Positions 1 to 7,795 of a stretch of DNA of 10,440 nt are shown in pieces (position 1 is the first letter of the stretch; the number at the start of each line of letters is the position of its first letter). A program made the position numbers and the translations under genes. The stretch is from assembly GCA_937897665.1 (NCBI GenBank), contig CALCPB010000219.1, positions 1-10,440 on the forward strand, in the 5' to 3' direction. The notes beneath the pieces were generated by a model that saw only the letters and a list, made by a program, of their open reading frames with translations, did no database searches and was not told where the DNA came from. The stretch is from an uncultured Halomicronema sp. GTDB lineage: Bacteria; Cyanobacteriota; Cyanobacteriia; Phormidesmidales; Phormidesmidaceae.

Positions 1-1562
1 AGCCCCAAATCACTGCTGGGTTCGCCGGTTTCCAACCCCAAGAAAAAGCCGCCGATCAAGATTAAGCTGGTGAGCACAAAAATGGTGGTGAACTGTACCA
101 AGCTCACCGGCACTGGATGCAGCTTACGGAAGCTCAACTGCATGGAGACGAGATACAGGGCGAAGGCGATACTTGAGAGCAGTCCGGCAAAGACGCCCCA
201 AGGCGAAACGGCCCCTGAGGCTAGGTCAGTGTTGATGCGCGGCAATGCGGTAAACACGATGCCAATGGTGATGGCAAACATGACTAAGCCCCGCAGGGGG
301 GTGGGGCGATCGCCGAATAAAAACCAGGCCAACGGCACCGTAATCAGCGGATACATAAACAACAGCGTGACGGCAACGCCGGGGCCAATGTCGGAGATCG
401 CTTTGTAGATCAGCACCTGCGACATAAACAGAAAGCAGCCACTGGCAATTACTTGAAACAGCGGTCGCTTATCGCGAGCGCCTAAAAACTTGCGAATATC
501 AGCCCAAACTTTGGGATATATCTTGCCCGCCACGATCACCATCAGCGGCAAGACTACCAGCATTCTCAGCCAGAGCAACAGCAGCGAGTTCGGAATGTTG
601 AGGGGAAAAACTGCCGCCACCGGTATCTGGCCAAAGATTTGGCCCCCGTACCCAATAATGCCGACCAAAACGTTGTGAAAGGATAACGCCAGGGTAGACA
701 GAATGATGAAAGTCAGCCCCTTTTGAAAGGCACTGGCCGCACTGATAGGGTGGCGCTTAGCTGCACTTGATGATGGCGCTGGCTCAGCTCGCTGGCCCGG
801 CTGGCCCGCTGGGGCTGGCCGCGTCTCACCCGCGGCCCCTGGCTGATAAGGCGCTGTTGGCACCGCATACGCTGAGTTCGACTGAGGATATAAGGGCACC
901 TGTTGAGCCCCATACAGTGGAGTCGCAGTGCTGCCGTTGCTATGACCATTGGTCGCCGCCGCCACCGCCTGCGGCCGCACGATCTGAGTCTGCAACTGAA
1001 TGCTCAGACGATTGACCAATGCATCTAAGATGGCTTCCCCTTGCTGCTCCATGCTGTGCATGCGACTGATTTGCTGTGAAAGCGAGCTTTGGTAGCTGTT
1101 GAGATCTTGCTGGAGCGAGTGCAAGGTATCGTTCAGACTAGAGTCGAGCGAAGAGAGCAGTTGGTAAGCATTGTGCAAAGAACCGCTGGTTGCGGTGCCT
1201 GGCACCGCTGCCCCACTGTACAGGTCTTCGGTGAGGCGATTTTGCAGATGGCCCGCCAAAGCTTGCGCCAGCTTTTTTGCCCATAACTGCTGCTGTGCTA
1301 ACTGCTGACGACTGAGTTCAGCGGTTTGTTGGGTCTGCAGTTCAGCGTAGTTACTTTTGAGTGACTGATATTCTTCTTCTAAGATTTCAATATCGTTGAG
1401 CAGACGATGCTTTGTGCCCTGGAGGCGATTGATGTCCTGGGTCAGCTGACCGGAGAGATCGCTTTGCAGTGCTCTCAGGTCTTGAGAAAGATTTCGCAGC
1501 ACCTCACGGGCTGCTTTTTCCTCATTTGGAGGGGTGTGCGGTGTCTTGTCCAACTGGCCCAT
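1..1562 (-). CDS. EamA/DMT-family transporter with N-terminal coiled-coil region (partial, C-terminus beyond the window edge)
   Basis: The frame is open without a stop for 520 codons from the ATG at 1562 to the left edge, so the C-terminus is missing. Residues 15-110 and 130-195 are rich in Leu, Gln, Glu and Asn and look like coiled coil. Residues 197-275 form a Pro/Ala/Gly/Gln-rich linker. From about residue 283 onward there are hydrophobic helices typical of the drug/metabolite transporter superfamily. The stretch around 401-424 (LFMYPLITVPLAWFLFGDRP) is a characteristic EamA-type helix and loop, followed by helices at about 425-440, 455-475 and 488-510. EamA proteins are inner-membrane metabolite exporters or importers; the substrate cannot be told here. 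Ordinary EamA proteins are about 300 residues, so the long soluble N-terminal extension is the oddity, perhaps for oligomerisation or partner binding. The start is the first ATG in the frame; no strong ribosome binding site is visible. The family assignment is confident and the role is unknown. Confidence 0.85.
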   Translation of the reverse strand, partial: MGQLDKTPHTPPNEEKAAREVLRNLSQDLRALQSDLSGQLTQDINRLQGTKHRLLNDIEILEEEYQSLKSNYAELQTQQTAELSRQQLAQQQLWAKKLAQALAGHLQNRLTEDLYSGAAVPGTATSGSLHNAYQLLSSLDSSLNDTLHSLQQDLNSYQSSLSQQISRMHSMEQQGEAILDALVNRLSIQLQTQIVRPQAVAAATNGHSNGSTATPLYGAQQVPLYPQSNSAYAVPTAPYQPGAAGETRPAPAGQPGQRAEPAPSSSAAKRHPISAASAFQKGLTFIILSTLALSFHNVLVGIIGYGGQIFGQIPVAAVFPLNIPNSLLLLWLRMLVVLPLMVIVAGKIYPKVWADIRKFLGARDKRPLFQVIASGCFLFMSQVLIYKAISDIGPGVAVTLLFMYPLITVPLAWFLFGDRPTPLRGLVMFAITIGIVFTALPRINTDLASGAVSPWGVFAGLLSSIAFALYLVSMQLSFRKLHPVPVSLVQFTTIFVLTSLILIGGFFLGLETGEPSSDLG

Positions 1563-2007
1563 GAATATAGTTGCCCCTAATCTGGCATGCTCGCCTTGAT
1601 GTAGATAGTCACGTAGCAGGCGTGATTGTTTTTTGTGATGATGTTATTGTGCTCAAAATCTTTAAAAAGATCTCATTTAGTTACGAAAAAAAGAGCATGT
1701 GAAGGTTTGAAGATGTTTTCCAAAAAACCTGGCTGCGTGTTTATTGCTGGTGCAAACAGCCTTATCTAAGGAAAGCGTCTCATTCAACCAGGCTATCAGG
1801 TCGGCTGTCGCGGTTACCCAACGCACTGCCGGATTTGGCTTGGGTGCGTCACAGGGGGCAATTACTCACTCGATGATCATTAAAGTCACTAATTGGGCTA
1901 GTTTATCGCAATGAAGTCAGGGTCGCCGGTTTCAGCGTGTCGCTGTCTGGACGATTGCTCCCCATCACTGGCAATATCCGGTTTCTGAGTTGGGCCGGGG
2001 GCTTATG
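1563..2007. other. Intergenic region without a recognised gene
   Basis: This 445-base gap separates two minus-strand genes. Bases 1629-1730 are clearly AT-rich and include a 6-bp inverted repeat with a two-base centre (1658-1671) and poly-A/T runs. They probably contain the promoter of the coiled-coil EamA gene, but no convincing -35/-10 pair stands out. A small inverted repeat, CCTTATCTAAGG, lies at 1760-1771. Short hairpins at 1933-1945 (5-bp stem, 3-base loop) and 1954-1975 (5-bp stem, 12-base loop) lie just downstream of the AI-2E stop codon and could help end its transcript; neither has a T tract. An open frame starting at 1937 on the plus strand runs antisense into the AI-2E gene and has no coding support. 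Confidence 0.5.
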
Positions 2008-3051
2008 TCAGGCCTCCTCAGCCTCGTCAGCGCCCATCAGCTTAGCCACCATGACACTATCGGGAAACGACTCTAATACCAAGGTTTTGACCATTACCGT
2101 GAGCGGCAGGGCCAAAAAAGCCCCAATGGGACCCAGAATCCACGTCCAAAACACGACGGCCAGAAACGTGACCAACGTCGACAGATCAAGCCCCTGCCCG
2201 AGATAGCGAGGGCCAATCACCATGTCAAAGAAATTGTTGATGAGGGCATAGCCGATGAACACGACCCGGTCGGCCCCGTTGCCAGACTCCAGCAGGGCCA
2301 ATATCAGGGGCGGCATGAGCGCAATGATGTAGCCAATATTAGGAATGAAGTTGAATAAGAAAGAAACGACCCCCCACAGCACCGCAAAATCGACGCCTAA
2401 TGCCAATAGCAAGAGGGTTTGGCCGATCGCCGCCATGGCCCCCAGCCAGCCTTTGATCAGCAAATAGAGGCTAACGCTCCGGCTAAAGGCCGTCATGCGG
2501 TTAAGTAGAGGGCTGCGCTCTCCCAAACTTTGTTTGAGCTTGGTTGCAAAACTGCTGGCCCCGACCAGCATGTAGATCACGATAAATAGCGTCAGGCCGA
2601 CATTGCCCAAGGTGCCGATCAGCCCCGTGAGCACCGATAACACAAACTGAATTAAGCGCGACGGCCGCAGGATTTCCAGATTCAAGATGTCAGCGCTTTC
2701 TAGCCCATGACGGGCTAGCCAAAGTTCGGTCTGGGTGAGCTGGTCTTCTAACAAGCTGCGATATGCGGGGACGGAATCGGTGAGCTGAGCCACCGAAGCA
2801 ATCAAAAAGATGATCAGCAGCAGCCCCGTGGCGATCACGCCCAAAATCACGATCAGGTTGGCTAACCAGGTGGGCACTCGGCGGGCCCGCATCCACTGCA
2901 CCAGGGGTGAGGTCACCAGCACGATAAATAGGGACAATAGCACCGGGCTGAGCAGCTCTGAAGCTGCTTTGAGACCTGCCACAATAATTATGAAGGCTGC
3001 GATCGCCACTAGGGGCGGTACGATGCTTGATTGGTCACGCCCCGTCATCAT
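2008..3051 (-). CDS. AI-2E/PerM-family multi-pass membrane transporter
   Basis: The product is about 347 residues, the usual length for this family, with roughly eight hydrophobic segments. Counting from the ATG at 3051, these lie at about 11-29, 34-52, 62-90, 134-165, 203-220, 222-250, 263-280 and 293-323. Family-typical stretches are VVSFLFNFIPNIGYIIALMPP-like sequence at about 228-248 and ILGPIGAFLALPLTVMVK at 305-322. Between the third and fourth segments is a soluble stretch of about 45 residues. Members include TqsA (autoinducer-2 export) and Na+/H+ antiporters; the cyanobacterial substrate is not predictable from sequence. The frame also allows a GTG at 3066, but the tandem ATGs at 3051 and 3048 follow an AGAGA-like element and give a normal family N-terminus, so they are preferred. 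The gene probably has its own promoter at 3082-3090, separate from the bestrophin gene upstream of it. Confidence 0.9.
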   Translation of the reverse strand: MMTGRDQSSIVPPLVAIAAFIIIVAGLKAASELLSPVLLSLFIVLVTSPLVQWMRARRVPTWLANLIVILGVIATGLLLIIFLIASVAQLTDSVPAYRSLLEDQLTQTELWLARHGLESADILNLEILRPSRLIQFVLSVLTGLIGTLGNVGLTLFIVIYMLVGASSFATKLKQSLGERSPLLNRMTAFSRSVSLYLLIKGWLGAMAAIGQTLLLLALGVDFAVLWGVVSFLFNFIPNIGYIIALMPPLILALLESGNGADRVVFIGYALINNFFDMVIGPRYLGQGLDLSTLVTFLAVVFWTWILGPIGAFLALPLTVMVKTLVLESFPDSVMVAKLMGADEAEEA

Positions 3052-3081
3052 ATTTTCTCTGCGCACAACTAAACTGCTCGC

Positions 3082-3090
3082 ATTATGCCA
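3082..3090 (-). promoter_or_regulatory. Candidate extended -10 promoter for the AI-2E-family gene
   Basis: On the minus strand the sequence TGGCATAAT is an extended -10 element: TG, one base, then CATAAT, which matches five of six consensus positions. It lies about 30 bases upstream of the preferred ATG. No good -35 hexamer sits 16-18 bases upstream, which is tolerated when an extended -10 is present. This is sequence resemblance only. Confidence 0.4.
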
Positions 3091-3103
3091 GCAATCTTGC
3101 CCT

Positions 3104-3135
3104 TGACCCGGTGGATAGACGCGACCACGGGGTCA
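3104..3135 (-). terminator. Candidate hairpin terminator after the bestrophin gene
   Basis: Two 11-base arms (3104-3114 and 3125-3135) pair at ten of eleven positions around a 10-base loop. The arms are TGACCCGGTGG and CCACGGGGTCA. The hairpin begins three bases beyond the bestrophin stop codon and lies just before the candidate AI-2E promoter. There is no T tract, which is common for cyanobacterial termination sites but leaves the call uncertain. It could also be an mRNA 3'-end stabiliser or a protein-binding palindrome. Confidence 0.45.
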
Positions 3136-3137
3136 CG

Positions 3138-4145
3138 CTAGGGGCAAGCCGTAGACACGGATGGCGTGGCGTCTTCGCGCCAGTGACAATTGTCTGGGGT
3201 GAGGGTAATCAGGTCTTCAATATTGCGCTGCATGGTTTGACTAATGGCCTCAAGGGGCAAATCGTTGGGATCACAGCCAAACGGATTTTCGATCTCAATG
3301 CCAATGGCTTCAATGCCAAACACGGTGAAGCTAATGAGGCCGACGGCGAGGGCCGTCCAGTCCTGCAGTGCACTCACCATTTGAAAGGGTAAGGCCAAGC
3401 AATAGAGCAGCAGCAACTGCTTGAGATGAATCGCATAGGCCAAGGGAATCGGTGTCTTGACGATGCGCTCACAGCCGCCTAAAACATCCACCATAATATC
3501 GACCTGTGCGAGCATGGCTGAGAGCTGATAGGCATTCAGCCGCCCCTGGTTAAAGCACCTCTGCAGATAATCGGCTAGCCAAAAGGCAATCTCTAAGGGC
3601 GGGTGATGCATGGTTTGCAGCTTGGCTAACTGCGGCGAGGTGACCAATGTCGCCATCTCGGTCGTGACTAACGGGGCGCTGCGCAGCTGTTGTTTAGTGG
3701 CACGGGCGAAGGCCACGAGCAGGCGCAACTGCTGGATTTTTTCCTCGTGATCGCGGGCCTCATGCTCATGCACGGCAACCCACATCTGCCGCGCCAGATT
3801 GCGACTCGTATTGACCAACGCGCCCCAGAGTTTGCGCCCTTCCCAAAACCGCTCATAGGCCGTGTTGGTGCGAAAGACCAGCAATAGCCCAAGCACGATA
3901 CTGGGAACGATGCTGCTGAGGGACTGCAGAGAAACGGGCAGGCCCCAGCGGTATAGCAGGGAAATCAAGAGGCCGAATCCGGCACAGAGCAGGGTACGGG
4001 GCAACACGGCGGGCACCACTGCCCCTTGCCAGCGAAAAAGCAGGCGAAACCAATGGTGCTGGGGGGATGAGCTGGGGGAGAGAGCATCCAGTTGCGATCG
4101 CACCGCAAACCTCCTCGAAAAATCTCTGGCAACACTATGACACAT
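3138..4145 (-). CDS. Bestrophin-family anion channel
   Basis: The product is about 335 residues, the normal length for bacterial bestrophins (former UPF0187/YneE family), which form pentameric anion channels in the membrane. Hallmarks counted from the ATG at 4145 are FRTNTAYERFWEGRKLWG at 91-108, CERIVKTPIPLAYAIHLKQ at 225-243, and the acidic Ca-clasp-like region EIENPFGCDPNDLPL at 284-298. Hydrophobic segments lie at about 46-66, 76-91, 240-256 and 264-282. Some algal bestrophin-like proteins are implicated in bicarbonate transport across thylakoids, while others conduct chloride; the ion here is not determined. The frame is open to a TTG at 4178, but the ATG at 4145 has an AAAGG about 10 bases upstream and needs no rare start, so it is preferred. 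The gene begins about 50 bases after the kinase-cyclase stop codon and is probably co-transcribed with it. Confidence 0.92.
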   Translation of the reverse strand: MCHSVARDFSRRFAVRSQLDALSPSSSPQHHWFRLLFRWQGAVVPAVLPRTLLCAGFGLLISLLYRWGLPVSLQSLSSIVPSIVLGLLLVFRTNTAYERFWEGRKLWGALVNTSRNLARQMWVAVHEHEARDHEEKIQQLRLLVAFARATKQQLRSAPLVTTEMATLVTSPQLAKLQTMHHPPLEIAFWLADYLQRCFNQGRLNAYQLSAMLAQVDIMVDVLGGCERIVKTPIPLAYAIHLKQLLLLYCLALPFQMVSALQDWTALAVGLISFTVFGIEAIGIEIENPFGCDPNDLPLEAISQTMQRNIEDLITLTPDNCHWREDATPSVSTACP

Positions 4146-4195
4146 TGACTTGAGGCCTTTGGCTGCGGCTCCGACCAACCGCTGGGGGCCGGGCG

Positions 4196-7100
4196 CTACC
4201 GCTCGGTTCCAGCGGGTCGGGTCGCTTCCTGCTCAAATCGCTGGGCGCGATCTAAATAGTTTTGCGCGATTTTGTCGGCGGGGCATAGAGTCAGGCAGTG
4301 CTGGAATTTGGGAATGGCTTTGGCATAGCGCTGTTGGTAAAAATCTGCCAAGCCATTTTCGAACTCGGTGCGGCTCTTCAGCTTGGCGCTGCGGATGGCC
4401 GGCGGGTCTGGTTCAAAGACCTCATACACACTCACGAAGGTGACTTTGCCCTTGACCTGCACGCGATCGATCACGCGCATTGCGTAGGCGTTGGAGTCGC
4501 TCAGCTGCAAAAAGGTGTGGTGCGAAATCAGCAAGTTAGCGCTGTAGATGCGAGTCATACGCTCAATGCGGGCGGCCACATTGACCGTATCGCTAATCAC
4601 GGTACTATCCATCCGATTCCGGCCGCCGACGGTGCCCAGCATAACGGCCCCAGTGTTGATGCCGATGCCGATTTCGATCGGCGACTTGTGGTACCCCAAC
4701 CGCTCTTGGTTGTACTGGTGGAGCCGCTGCAGCATCGCAATGCTGGCCTGCAGCGCATCGTCAGCACTGCGGCTAAACAGCGCCATAATCGCATCGCCGA
4801 TGTATTTATCAATAAAACCGTTGTGCTCGGCGATCGCGGGTTCCATGCGCGACAGAAACGCATTGAGGAATTTGAAGTTGTCTTTAGGTGTCATCTGCTC
4901 TGACAGCGTTGTGAAGTCGCGAATATCGGCAAACAGCACCGACATATGCTGTTGCGCCTGGTCGCCGAGGTCAACATCAACAATGCTTTCGCGGTTGAGA
5001 AAGTGCAGAAACTGACGCGGTACGAAGCGACCATAGGCCTGGTTAATTTTCGATAGATACAGATGCGTTTTGAGGCGGGCTAGCAGTTCGCTTTTGGAAA
5101 TGGGCTTCGTCAAGTAATCATTCGCCCCGGCGGAGAGCCCTTCGACCAGATCCCCCACCTGGTTTTTAGCCGTCAGCATCACAATGGGCAATTTATGGGC
5201 CGGATGCCTCTCCCTCAACTTGCGACACACTTCGAAGCCGGTCATGCGCGGCATCATCACATCCAGCAAAATGACGTCGGGTTGCATGCCGGCCTCTAAC
5301 AGGGCTAGGGCCTCCAGGCCATCCGCTGCTTCTACCACCTGATAGTTTTTGACGGCGAGGTGGTTCATGATCACCTGCCGATTGATCGGTTCATCATCGA
5401 CGACTAAAATCTGATGCTGTCGTCGGGCCAAGGCGGTGACGTCGGCGTCTTCGGGCCGATCTGCGTCGCGGGGCACGGGAGGGGCGACGGCTTGAGGCAA
5501 CACGGTTTGCACTGGCCACTGCCAGTCGAGGGGGGCGGGCGACAGCGAGACGTCCAGCGCCGCGGGGCTCGCATTGCGATCGCCGAGGGGCAGGGGCGCC
5601 GGCGTTGAGATCGGCAATGTGAAGGTGAATTGTGATCCCACGCCGATGTTCGAGAGCACCTGGAGCGTGCCGCCCTGCAGTTCGACCAGCTTCCGAGAAA
5701 CGGCGAGCCCGATGCCCATGCCACCATAGATACGAGCCGTTGAGCCGTCGGCTTGTTCAAATGGCTCAAAAATTTGTTCGAGTTTTTCTTCGGGAATGCC
5801 AATGCCGGTATCAGAAACCGTGATGGCCAAATAATGCGATGCCGACTCTGATCGCGGCGACTCGTAGGGGGCTGAGTTAGCCTGAACGACCGTCGCCGCC
5901 AGCGCGGAACCGGCGGGCGCAGGCGCCCCGTTGACGACAGTATCCGCCGCCCCCGGTATGGCGATCGCTTGGCGGCAGCAGCTCGTGGGCAACGGTGACT
6001 GCCGCAATACCGAGCAGACGTCAGAGTGCGCAATGATTTGGGCCGAGATGCCCACCATGCCGTGGTCGGTGAATTTCACGGCATTGCCCACGAGATTATG
6101 CAAAATCTGCTGCAGCCGATTTTCATCAGCGAATACCGGCGGCAACTGGGGCGAAACCGCGTTAACGAGCTGCACGTCTTTATGTTTAGCGAGGGGGCGG
6201 GTCAACGTCAGCACGACATCAGCAGCTTCGCGAGTCCCGACAGGACGCGGCAAAATTTCAACGTGATCATGCTGCAGCTGTGAAAAATCGAGAATGTCAT
6301 CGACTAAGGAGGCCAACCGCCGACCGCTGGCCACAATCATGGTGAGGTTGCCTTTGGTCTGCCAGGTCTGCGGCCCGCTGGCCCCATCAATTAGCGATTC
6401 GGCGAGCCCAATAATCCCGTTGAGTGGCGTTCTGAGTTCGTGGGAGGTCTTGGCGAGAAACTCGTCTTTAAGGCGATCAATGCGCTGCAGTTCTTCGTTG
6501 CGATCTTCGAGTTTGGCAAAAGATTGCTGCAGCTGTTTGGCCATGCTCTCAAAGGCCTGGGACAGCTCCGACAGTTCTTCGAACCGACCGTCGGGCAGGG
6601 GATAATCCCAGGTGCCCACGGCGAGTTTTTGAGCGGCTGTGCTCAGACGATGAATCGGTTGGGCCACCCAACGAGCGGTCACCCCGGCAATGAGGCTAGC
6701 CACAATCAGCGAAATCAGACACAAGATCAGGGTATTGCGGGTATTTGCGGCAATTTGCCCCTTAAAGTCAGATTCGGGAATCGCCGTCACGATCAGCCAA
6801 TCGAGCCCCCGACCATCGCGGAAAGGCACCAGGTGCACGAGCTGGGCTTCGCCGTTGAGGTCATAGGTAAATTGTTCAGCCGCATTGACCTGCTCGAGGC
6901 TGCCAAACCGCTGAAATAAGTGCTGTGTGGTTTCTTGAATGATCGGCTCTTGACTGGCGATCGCCTGTAGGCGAGTTTGCTCACCGTTATCGAGGGTGAT
7001 AAATGGTGGTTCGGCCGACGACGTCGCCACAATCGCGCCCGTGCGCTCAATAATAAAAGCCTCACCATTGGCGCTGAGGTTTAGTGTGCGCAAATAGCCG

Positions 7101-7795
7101 CTGATCTGCTCGAGCGTCAGATCAAGGGCAAGCACCCCCTGCAGCTTGCCATGGGTGCCGTAGACTGGTGCGGCCAGCGTGATACCGAGCGCCGGATAAT
7201 CGCGCGAGGCAAATTCGTAAATCGGACTCCAGCTCGCATGGCGATTTTCCACCACGGCCTGATACCACGGCCGCACGCGCGGGTCGTAGTTTTGTGAAGC
7301 CAGGGCTTCCCGGCGTTCGCCCGCGTCACTGAGCCGATAGGTGAATCGCTTCGGGGCCGTCTCGGCGGTCACTTCCCACAGCACGGTTTGGCCGTTATTA
7401 CGTTCTTGAATGCCTAAAAAGCTACCGTCTGGATAGCCTAAATAAATGCTGCTGACCCCGTCAGAAGCCCGAATCTGATGCCAAAAATGCCGGGCAATCA
7501 TTTGGCGATCGTCCAGGGGCACGTCGCCATAAAACAGGTTGCTGCGACTATCACGCTGCAGCAAGTTGGGCTGCAATAGATAGGTTTGCAGATGTTCGCG
7601 AATGCTGTCGATGCTTTTTTCACTCAGCTGGACGGCCAGATCATCAATGGCTTTTTGCCCGTTGCGCCACGACAGCGCCGTGGTCAGGCCGACCGCTGCC
7701 GCAATCTGCAGCACAAAAGAAACCACCAGCACCAGCCGGAGAGGGAGCTTTTGGGAGCGGGTAAAGAGTGAGCGGTCGGGGGGCTGGGGAAACAT
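4196..7795 (-). CDS. Hybrid sensor histidine kinase / response regulator / class IIIb adenylate cyclase
   Basis: A 1199-residue membrane-anchored signalling protein. Domain order: transmembrane helix 20-41; periplasmic dCache-type sensor about 45-340 (YDPRVRPWY at 170-178, ALDLTL at 223-228); second helix 355-374; HAMP 374-428; HisKA with phospho-acceptor His452 in SHELRTP; HATPase domain about 555-730 (N box Asn567 and Asn571, G1 DTGIGIP at 662-668, F box FEPFE at 676-680, G2 GGMGIG at 691-696); receiver 795-915 (Asp800, Asp801, phospho-acceptor Asp845, Thr875, Lys897); cyclase about 945-1130; and a TPR-like tail 1140-1190. Cyclase residues present are metal-binding Asp957 and Asp1001, substrate-specifying Lys997 and Thr1065, and Asn1072 and Arg1076. 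All catalytic positions appear intact. The expected flow is ligand to kinase to receiver to cAMP synthesis, as in cyanobacterial CyaC, which has a different sensor end. Residues 587-655 are an unusual low-complexity insertion in the ATPase domain. The ATG at 7795 is the natural start, though its ribosome binding site is weak. Confidence 0.95.
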   Translation of the reverse strand: MFPQPPDRSLFTRSQKLPLRLVLVVSFVLQIAAAVGLTTALSWRNGQKAIDDLAVQLSEKSIDSIREHLQTYLLQPNLLQRDSRSNLFYGDVPLDDRQMIARHFWHQIRASDGVSSIYLGYPDGSFLGIQERNNGQTVLWEVTAETAPKRFTYRLSDAGERREALASQNYDPRVRPWYQAVVENRHASWSPIYEFASRDYPALGITLAAPVYGTHGKLQGVLALDLTLEQISGYLRTLNLSANGEAFIIERTGAIVATSSAEPPFITLDNGEQTRLQAIASQEPIIQETTQHLFQRFGSLEQVNAAEQFTYDLNGEAQLVHLVPFRDGRGLDWLIVTAIPESDFKGQIAANTRNTLILCLISLIVASLIAGVTARWVAQPIHRLSTAAQKLAVGTWDYPLPDGRFEELSELSQAFESMAKQLQQSFAKLEDRNEELQRIDRLKDEFLAKTSHELRTPLNGIIGLAESLIDGASGPQTWQTKGNLTMIVASGRRLASLVDDILDFSQLQHDHVEILPRPVGTREAADVVLTLTRPLAKHKDVQLVNAVSPQLPPVFADENRLQQILHNLVGNAVKFTDHGMVGISAQIIAHSDVCSVLRQSPLPTSCCRQAIAIPGAADTVVNGAPAPAGSALAATVVQANSAPYESPRSESASHYLAITVSDTGIGIPEEKLEQIFEPFEQADGSTARIYGGMGIGLAVSRKLVELQGGTLQVLSNIGVGSQFTFTLPISTPAPLPLGDRNASPAALDVSLSPAPLDWQWPVQTVLPQAVAPPVPRDADRPEDADVTALARRQHQILVVDDEPINRQVIMNHLAVKNYQVVEAADGLEALALLEAGMQPDVILLDVMMPRMTGFEVCRKLRERHPAHKLPIVMLTAKNQVGDLVEGLSAGANDYLTKPISKSELLARLKTHLYLSKINQAYGRFVPRQFLHFLNRESIVDVDLGDQAQQHMSVLFADIRDFTTLSEQMTPKDNFKFLNAFLSRMEPAIAEHNGFIDKYIGDAIMALFSRSADDALQASIAMLQRLHQYNQERLGYHKSPIEIGIGINTGAVMLGTVGGRNRMDSTVISDTVNVAARIERMTRIYSANLLISHHTFLQLSDSNAYAMRVIDRVQVKGKVTFVSVYEVFEPDPPAIRSAKLKSRTEFENGLADFYQQRYAKAIPKFQHCLTLCPADKIAQNYLDRAQRFEQEATRPAGTER
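5831..6037 (-). other. Low-complexity insertion within the HATPase domain of the hybrid kinase
   Basis: Residues 587-655 of the kinase-cyclase separate the N box (ending near residue 580) from the G1 motif (662-668). Usually only a short beta-hairpin lies here. The insert is rich in Ala, Ser, Pro and Val and has three cysteines (594, 606, 607). It contains an in-frame HIP1 octamer at 5961-5968. It is in frame, and the flanking motifs are intact, so the kinase may still work. Confidence 0.7.

Noticed and set aside
1937..2206. Plus-strand open frame of 89 codons overlapping the 3' end of the AI-2E gene
   Set aside because: Most of it is antisense to a conserved membrane protein; no motif supports it.
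3027..3392. Plus-strand open frame of 121 codons across the bestrophin 3' end
   Set aside because: Antisense to the conserved bestrophin C-terminal region, with no recognisable domain.
4146..4178. Upstream TTG start for the bestrophin gene, adding 11 residues
   Set aside because: No ribosome binding site precedes it, while the ATG at 4145 has a purine-rich element upstream. It cannot be fully excluded.
4298..4903. Long open frame (201 codons) on the plus strand, antisense to the cyclase domain
   Set aside because: It lies wholly opposite conserved cyclase codons, and its translation shows no recognisable domain. Long antisense frames are common in GC-rich coding sequence.
4548..5015. Second antisense open frame (155 codons) opposite the cyclase domain
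   Set aside because: It overlaps another antisense frame and a firmly assigned gene; its composition looks like a frame shadow.
5404..6033. Minus-strand open frame (209 codons) in another frame of the kinase gene
   Set aside because: The Arg/Ser/Pro-rich product is what an out-of-frame reading of GC-rich sequence gives; the kinase frame is intact through the same interval.
6440..6919. Antisense open frame (159 codons) opposite the HAMP and kinase region
   Set aside because: No domain, no plausible ribosome binding site, and the opposite strand is clearly coding.
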